From JASJAR01 sp038530285 (GTDB taxonomy: Bacteria > Pseudomonadota > Alphaproteobacteria > Rhodobacterales > Rhodobacteraceae): 64,000 bases of DNA. Position numbers and translations under genes: made by a program. Within the stretch, counting starts at the first letter, position 1. Each line of letters opens with the position of its first letter. The stretch covers positions 81,662 through 145,661 of the forward strand of contig JBCBCY010000010.1 of NCBI GenBank assembly GCA_038530285.1, written 5' to 3'. Shown in pieces: positions 60,745 through 64,000 of the stretch. The notes under the pieces were generated by a model. It searched no databases. It was not told the DNA's origin and saw only the letters and a program-made list of their open reading frames with translations.

Positions 60745-60972
60745 ATGAAAATGCAAGACAGGGCAGATTGGCATTCTTCGGAGCCGTTTAAGGCTCGTGA
60801 AGATGAGACGGACGCATCGGTGCCTCCATTGTCCAGGCAGGACGCGAACCGGCTTCTCAGAGAATGGGCGGACGCCAACATGCGGGGCGACGTCGAGGCC
60901 CGCCGCCTTGTCGAAGACGAGATACTCGGGCGACCTTCACCCCGCAACGCGCCGGACGCTCACGACGGGTAA
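60745..60972 (+). CDS. Small hypothetical protein
   Basis: A 75-residue acidic, soluble protein beginning MKMQDRADWHSSEPFKARED and containing DANRLLREWADANMRGDVEARRLVEDEIL, a helix-rich segment. It is divergent from the response regulator and starts the putative rightward cluster. No family recognised; the ATG 24 bases earlier (60721) is an alternative. Confidence 0.55.
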   Translation: MKMQDRADWHSSEPFKAREDETDASVPPLSRQDANRLLREWADANMRGDVEARRLVEDEILGRPSPRNAPDAHDG

Positions 60973-61034
60973 GCTTCCCTGCACGCGCCGCGGCTCCCCT
61001 CCCCAATAAATGAACAAACAAAAAGGAAAGCAGT

Positions 61035-61367
61035 ATGAAACGAACTCTCATCGTTGCCACTTTCATGGGTGGCCTGACTATGGGCACCGCCGCCACCGCG
61101 CATCCGGGTGGCCCGGGTCATCGGCATTTTGCCGTTGCCCCGACGCCGCATACCCTTGTCACCCCAGCGCCGCGTGCCGTTCGACCCGCTTCTCCCTATT
61201 GCGCCACCTACGGCTGCTCGGGCTCGGTGACCAAAACCGGGCCCCAGGAAAACACCGTCACCGGATCGGGCAGCGCATCCTGTACCGATGGGACGTGTAC
61301 GCGTTTGGGCTCTGTGACGGGCCCGAACGGTGAAACCGCCACCTTCGATCGGTCGATCTCTCGCTAA
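61035..61367 (+). CDS. Small exported protein
   Basis: A 110-residue protein with signal peptide MKRTLIVATFMGGLTMGTAATA. The mature part has a His/Pro-rich start (HPGGPGHRHFAVAPTPHT), then CATYGCSG and ASCTDGTCTRLG with paired Cys residues. It may bind a metal through the His cluster. Ribosome binding site AAAGGAAAG upstream. Function unknown. Confidence 0.65.
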   Translation: MKRTLIVATFMGGLTMGTAATAHPGGPGHRHFAVAPTPHTLVTPAPRAVRPASPYCATYGCSGSVTKTGPQENTVTGSGSASCTDGTCTRLGSVTGPNGETATFDRSISR

Positions 61368-61390
61368 GCATAATTCCAAGGAGAAACCCA

Positions 61391-61690
61391 ATGATCCGTA
61401 CTCCCCACTTGATTTTGGCACCCCTCGTGGCTGCGTCCCTCACCATGGCTCTGCCCGCAGCTGCGCAAAATGCTGAGCTTGGCGCCGAAAACTACAGGCA
61501 AGCAGATGCCAATGGAGATGGCGTGCTCGTCTACGCCGAGTTCGCCACCTTTATCGATCTGAACGCCGCTGATGGGCTCGGCAATGCAGCGATGGTCAGT
61601 TCACGCGGCTTGCATGCACGGGCATTTGACCGCGTCGACGCGAATGGCGATGGCATTGTCTCACCGCAAGAGCTGCAGGCCTTCCAGTAG
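61391..61690 (+). CDS. Exported EF-hand protein
   Basis: A 99-residue protein with signal peptide MIRTPHLILAPLVAASLTMA and two EF-hand loops, D39-ANGDGVLVYA-E50 and D83-ANGDGIVSPQ-E94. This is a periplasmic calcium-binding protein. Its presence within the cluster beside a two-component system suggests a role in calcium-dependent envelope response. AAGGAG ribosome site precedes it. Confidence 0.85.
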   Translation: MIRTPHLILAPLVAASLTMALPAAAQNAELGAENYRQADANGDGVLVYAEFATFIDLNAADGLGNAAMVSSRGLHARAFDRVDANGDGIVSPQELQAFQ

Positions 61691-61850
61691 TTGCCGCGCC
61701 TTTAAGCGCGACACCACCGTCGCCGCACCTTGCCCCCACTCACGAAAGGCGACGGCCACTGCGCTGCACCAGAGGGATTTTTTGTCCCCTTCCCCCAGTA
61801 CCTTCTGGTGCAGCGCCCTTTCTTGCCATCCCAAAGACGGAAACTCTCCG

Positions 61851-62558
61851 ATGAACTCTACCTTTCTGATTATCGCGGCGATTTCTGCCGTGACCCTTGG
61901 CATCATTGCTGTCGGCGCTGATGGGCGCGAGGTATGTGTCCCACGCGCCCCGGAAACAGCCGGGCGGGACGTCGGGTACGAGTTGATCGACCTCATGCGA
62001 CGCGAAGCATGGGTCACAACTGATTGGACTGTTGATGCCTATGCCGCGTTCTCGCCCGGGATCACCGCACCCCATTGGCTCAAGAATGATGCGCGCCAGG
62101 GATTTGCGGCGCGCGCAATTGTCCTTCGGTCGCCTGGCTGTGCAGCAGATGGTGAATTCACCTATCAAACCATGTTCGGCCGCACTTTCTTTCATATTGC
62201 CGACCTCATAAGTCTTCGAGGCGGAGGGCTGACGAACGACGCTTTGACGGAAGCCGGCGTCGCAAAGCACCACAGGCTCGAATTCGACGCGGGCCAGAAA
62301 GTGTCGTTCCTGTTGTCGCCAAGCGGTGAGCGGTTCGTGCGTGTGAACCGACCTATCGACGCCAGCCAAGGCGAACAGGAACTGCCGGAGGGATGGGTCC
62401 TTCAGGATGTAAATTTGCGCACCCCATGGCGGGCGGACCTGATCGGAGAGGTTCGCGTCCTGAGACTTGGCGATGGCACGTCCTACCAGGGGCCGATTGG
62501 CGCAATCCCAGCAGTTCCGGAGCAAGCCTCCGCCCTGTCAACCGAGAAAACGCAATGA
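61851..62558 (+). CDS. Exported or membrane-anchored protein of unknown function
   Basis: A 235-residue protein with an N-terminal hydrophobic signal or anchor (STFLIIAAISAVTLGIIAVGA). The mature part includes a conserved Cys (REVCVPRAP), PHWLKNDARQG, CAADGEFTYQTM and HHRLEFDAGQKVSFLLSPSGERFVRV segments and appears mainly beta-stranded. No family recognised. The start at 61851 is chosen because it gives the hydrophobic N-terminus; the stop overlaps the next start by four bases (ATGA), so the two are coupled. Confidence 0.6.
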   Translation: MNSTFLIIAAISAVTLGIIAVGADGREVCVPRAPETAGRDVGYELIDLMRREAWVTTDWTVDAYAAFSPGITAPHWLKNDARQGFAARAIVLRSPGCAADGEFTYQTMFGRTFFHIADLISLRGGGLTNDALTEAGVAKHHRLEFDAGQKVSFLLSPSGERFVRVNRPIDASQGEQELPEGWVLQDVNLRTPWRADLIGEVRVLRLGDGTSYQGPIGAIPAVPEQASALSTEKTQ

Positions 62559-63208
62559 TCCGCCTGACGCGCATCTCAAAACTCTGGATCGGGCTTGCCA
62601 TGGTCTACGCCGCCCTCATCGCATGGCACCAGCCGCTGCGCGGCCCGCTTAGTGAAGCCGAGGTACGCGCGGCCTTTGGTGGTCAGTACGCGCAAATTCG
62701 CGAAAGCGAAGATGCGCAGGCCCGGGCCTTTCTCGACTTCTTTCTGACCGATGACGGACGGCCGTTCTTCATGGTCAACCTGAACGCGCTGCCGGAGCAA
62801 ACGCCGGACGTCGAAGATGCCGCCCGACAGTACGGCTCCTTCATGATGCTCCGGTTGCTGCCACGTGCCAGCTACCCCGTCATGTCCACGGATGTGATCG
62901 CGGGTCTGACCAATTCTCTCGGTGTTGATCTGGCGCCATTCGACCGTCTCGTCGTGGTACGTTACCGAAGCCGCCGGGATTTTCTGGAAATCGTGGCAAC
63001 GTCCGAGTTTCGTCAAGAAGTCGGGAACAAGGGTGCGTCGCTTGACGGTTGGTACTCGGCTCCCTCGACCATCGGGCCGACACTGTCGCTTCCTGTCGTG
63101 ACGTTCTGCTTTTTGATGCTCATCGGTCTAATCGGGACCTTGCGTGCACGAAATGCAGCGCACGCGCGAAGCCGGCGCAGCGTTTTCAATCCTGCCGCCA
63201 GGTCGTGA
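62555..63208 (+). CDS. Membrane-anchored DABB-like (DUF1330-type) protein
   Basis: A 217-residue protein with an N-terminal helix (WIGLAMVYAALIAWH) and a C-terminal helix (LPVVTFCFLMLIGLIGTL). Between them FFMVNLNALPE and VDLAPFDRLVVVRYRSRRDFLEIVATSEFRQ resemble the ferredoxin-like alpha-beta barrel of DUF1330. This type of domain usually binds small ligands. The gene overlaps its upstream neighbour and is followed two bases later by the efflux lipoprotein. Confidence 0.55.
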   Translation: MIRLTRISKLWIGLAMVYAALIAWHQPLRGPLSEAEVRAAFGGQYAQIRESEDAQARAFLDFFLTDDGRPFFMVNLNALPEQTPDVEDAARQYGSFMMLRLLPRASYPVMSTDVIAGLTNSLGVDLAPFDRLVVVRYRSRRDFLEIVATSEFRQEVGNKGASLDGWYSAPSTIGPTLSLPVVTFCFLMLIGLIGTLRARNAAHARSRRSVFNPAARS

Positions 63209-63209
63209 C

Positions 63210-64000
63210 ATGACGCCCATGTCTCGCTCCTTTTCGTCGCTTCTGGGCGCCGTTCTTTTGTCCGCCTGCGCGATCACCGCCGATCCGGTGCAAACGCCCA
63301 ATGCGGGGTTGACGCAGCAAGCGGTCTTTTCGGCGGGCGTACCTCAGACCAGTCTGCCGATGGTCACATCCGGTTGGTGGCGTAGCCTTGGAAGCTCGGA
63401 ACTGGATGCGCTGATCGAGGCCCTCGCGGAGTCAAACCCAGATCTAGCGGCAGCCTCCTTGCGGGTTCTTCAATCAGAACTGGAACTTGGCACCACGCGC
63501 GCGCAAGGTAGGCCAACGGTGACGGCTGGGCTTGCCCGTACGACGACATCCGCGACCGATTTCACCGGTGACCGCGAGACCAACAGCTCTGTCGATCTCA
63601 GCGCCAGCGTCCGATGGGAGTCCGACCTCTGGGGGCGGATTGCCAGTGAGGGAGATGCCTCGGCCGCGCGGCTCTTGGCGACAGGTTATGACAGGGACGC
63701 CCTTGCCAACTCGCTGATCGCGTCCGCGGTCCGCACTTACGTGTCCATTGCCTTTGATCGACGGCAAATCGTTGCGACCCAACGGATCGTCGACAGCCGA
63801 GAAACAAGCCTGGCAATCGCCGAAGACCGTTTTGCCCTGGGCGTCGAGGGAACCACAGCCGGAACGGTAAAATCCGCGGAGGAAAATCTTGCCACTGCCC
63901 GCGCCGATCTGCCAGACCTCGAACTCGCCATTCTGCGAAACACCAACGGGCTCGATGTGCTTATGGGGCGTGTCCCGACATCGCGGTCTGACGTTGCGGC
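63210..64000 (+). CDS. NodT-type outer-membrane efflux lipoprotein, 3' end outside window
   Basis: The frame starts at 63210 and is open to the right edge (263 codons seen). A lipoprotein signal ends in the lipobox LLSAC (Cys 20). The body shows TSGWWRSLGSSELDALIEAL and SNPDLAAASLRVLQSELELG near residues 53-95, the typical entry to the TolC/NodT outer-membrane factor alpha-barrel, and a second-repeat SETSLAIAEDRFALGVEG-like segment near 210. Such proteins form the outer-membrane channel of RND or MFS efflux pumps, whose other genes presumably follow. Confidence 0.88.
   Translation, partial: MTPMSRSFSSLLGAVLLSACAITADPVQTPNAGLTQQAVFSAGVPQTSLPMVTSGWWRSLGSSELDALIEALAESNPDLAAASLRVLQSELELGTTRAQGRPTVTAGLARTTTSATDFTGDRETNSSVDLSASVRWESDLWGRIASEGDASAARLLATGYDRDALANSLIASAVRTYVSIAFDRRQIVATQRIVDSRETSLAIAEDRFALGVEGTTAGTVKSAEENLATARADLPDLELAILRNTNGLDVLMGRVPTSRSDVA

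Noticed and set aside
53525..64000. Right attachment site (second copy of the tRNA-Ser 3' end)
   Set aside because: No repeat of the tRNA 3' end was found by reading through the rest of the window; it may lie beyond 64000 or be lost.

Overview
The window reads as chromosomal DNA of a high-GC alphaproteobacterium, most likely a marine Rhodobacteraceae (Roseobacter-group) strain. The evidence is the protein set and its order: an aa3 cytochrome oxidase subunit I very close to the Rhodobacter type, glyQ and glyS flanking a small membrane protein (DUF6446-like), tandem Lin0512-family genes after glmM, a SAM-II riboswitch before metZ, and recurring GGGGGCAGAGCCCCC-type intergenic elements. No rRNA, CRISPR array or recognisable insertion sequence was seen.

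Layout. 0-9.7 kb: a 5'-cut membrane protein, xseA, a small secreted protein, a fused NuoE/NuoF-type formate dehydrogenase beta subunit without its alpha subunit, a GNAT acetyltransferase, a gene-poor stretch, then ftsY - secreted protein - EamA transporter - yciB. 9.7-19 kb: intergenic repeats, a GST, an alpha/beta hydrolase, a SAM-II-controlled metZ with a glutamine amidotransferase, folE2, a YdeI/OmdA-type protein, trkH and a trypsin-fold protein that has lost its catalytic residues. 19-28.7 kb: glyQ-DUF6446-glyS, a PEP-utilising PPDK-like protein, a SleB-type cell-wall hydrolase, glmM and two Lin0512 genes. 28.7-41.7 kb: ilvC, a class V aminotransferase, ubiH-like and HAD genes, a GntR regulator, a membrane glycosyltransferase, carA, a YqeY protein, an LLM-class oxidoreductase and ctaD. 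41.7-53.4 kb: lipB, a peptidoglycan-binding protein, tRNA-Leu, pcaD, and a seven-gene leftward operon (RlpA/SPOR-like lipoprotein, dacC-type carboxypeptidase, tmk, holB, tatD, MBL hydrolase, AEC transporter).

Accessory DNA. Two probable orphan immunity genes sit in lower-GC patches: a DUF7660-like gene between ctaD and lipB, and an Imm11-like gene between a decayed copy and the intact copy of the AEC transporter 3' end. At 53.4 kb a tRNA-Ser(UGA) is followed by a tyrosine integrase and a compact island: an unknown cargo gene, an AlpA-like protein, a coupled small ORF, an HTH protein and two small island-type proteins. From 58 to 64 kb lies a possible envelope or calcium-linked cluster: a cytoplasmic EF-hand protein, a histidine kinase/OmpR-type regulator pair, several small secreted or membrane proteins including a periplasmic EF-hand protein, and the start of a NodT-type outer-membrane efflux lipoprotein that runs off the end. 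A pair of GTTACAC direct repeats with a 10-bp period lies between the regulator and the first secreted gene and may be the regulator's operator.

Strongest leads: the Imm11 cassette within a duplicated AEC end, the low-GC mosaic patch inside glyS, the integrase island with its unknown cargo, the EF-hand/two-component/efflux cluster, the catalytically dead trypsin-fold protein and the orphaned formate dehydrogenase subunit.
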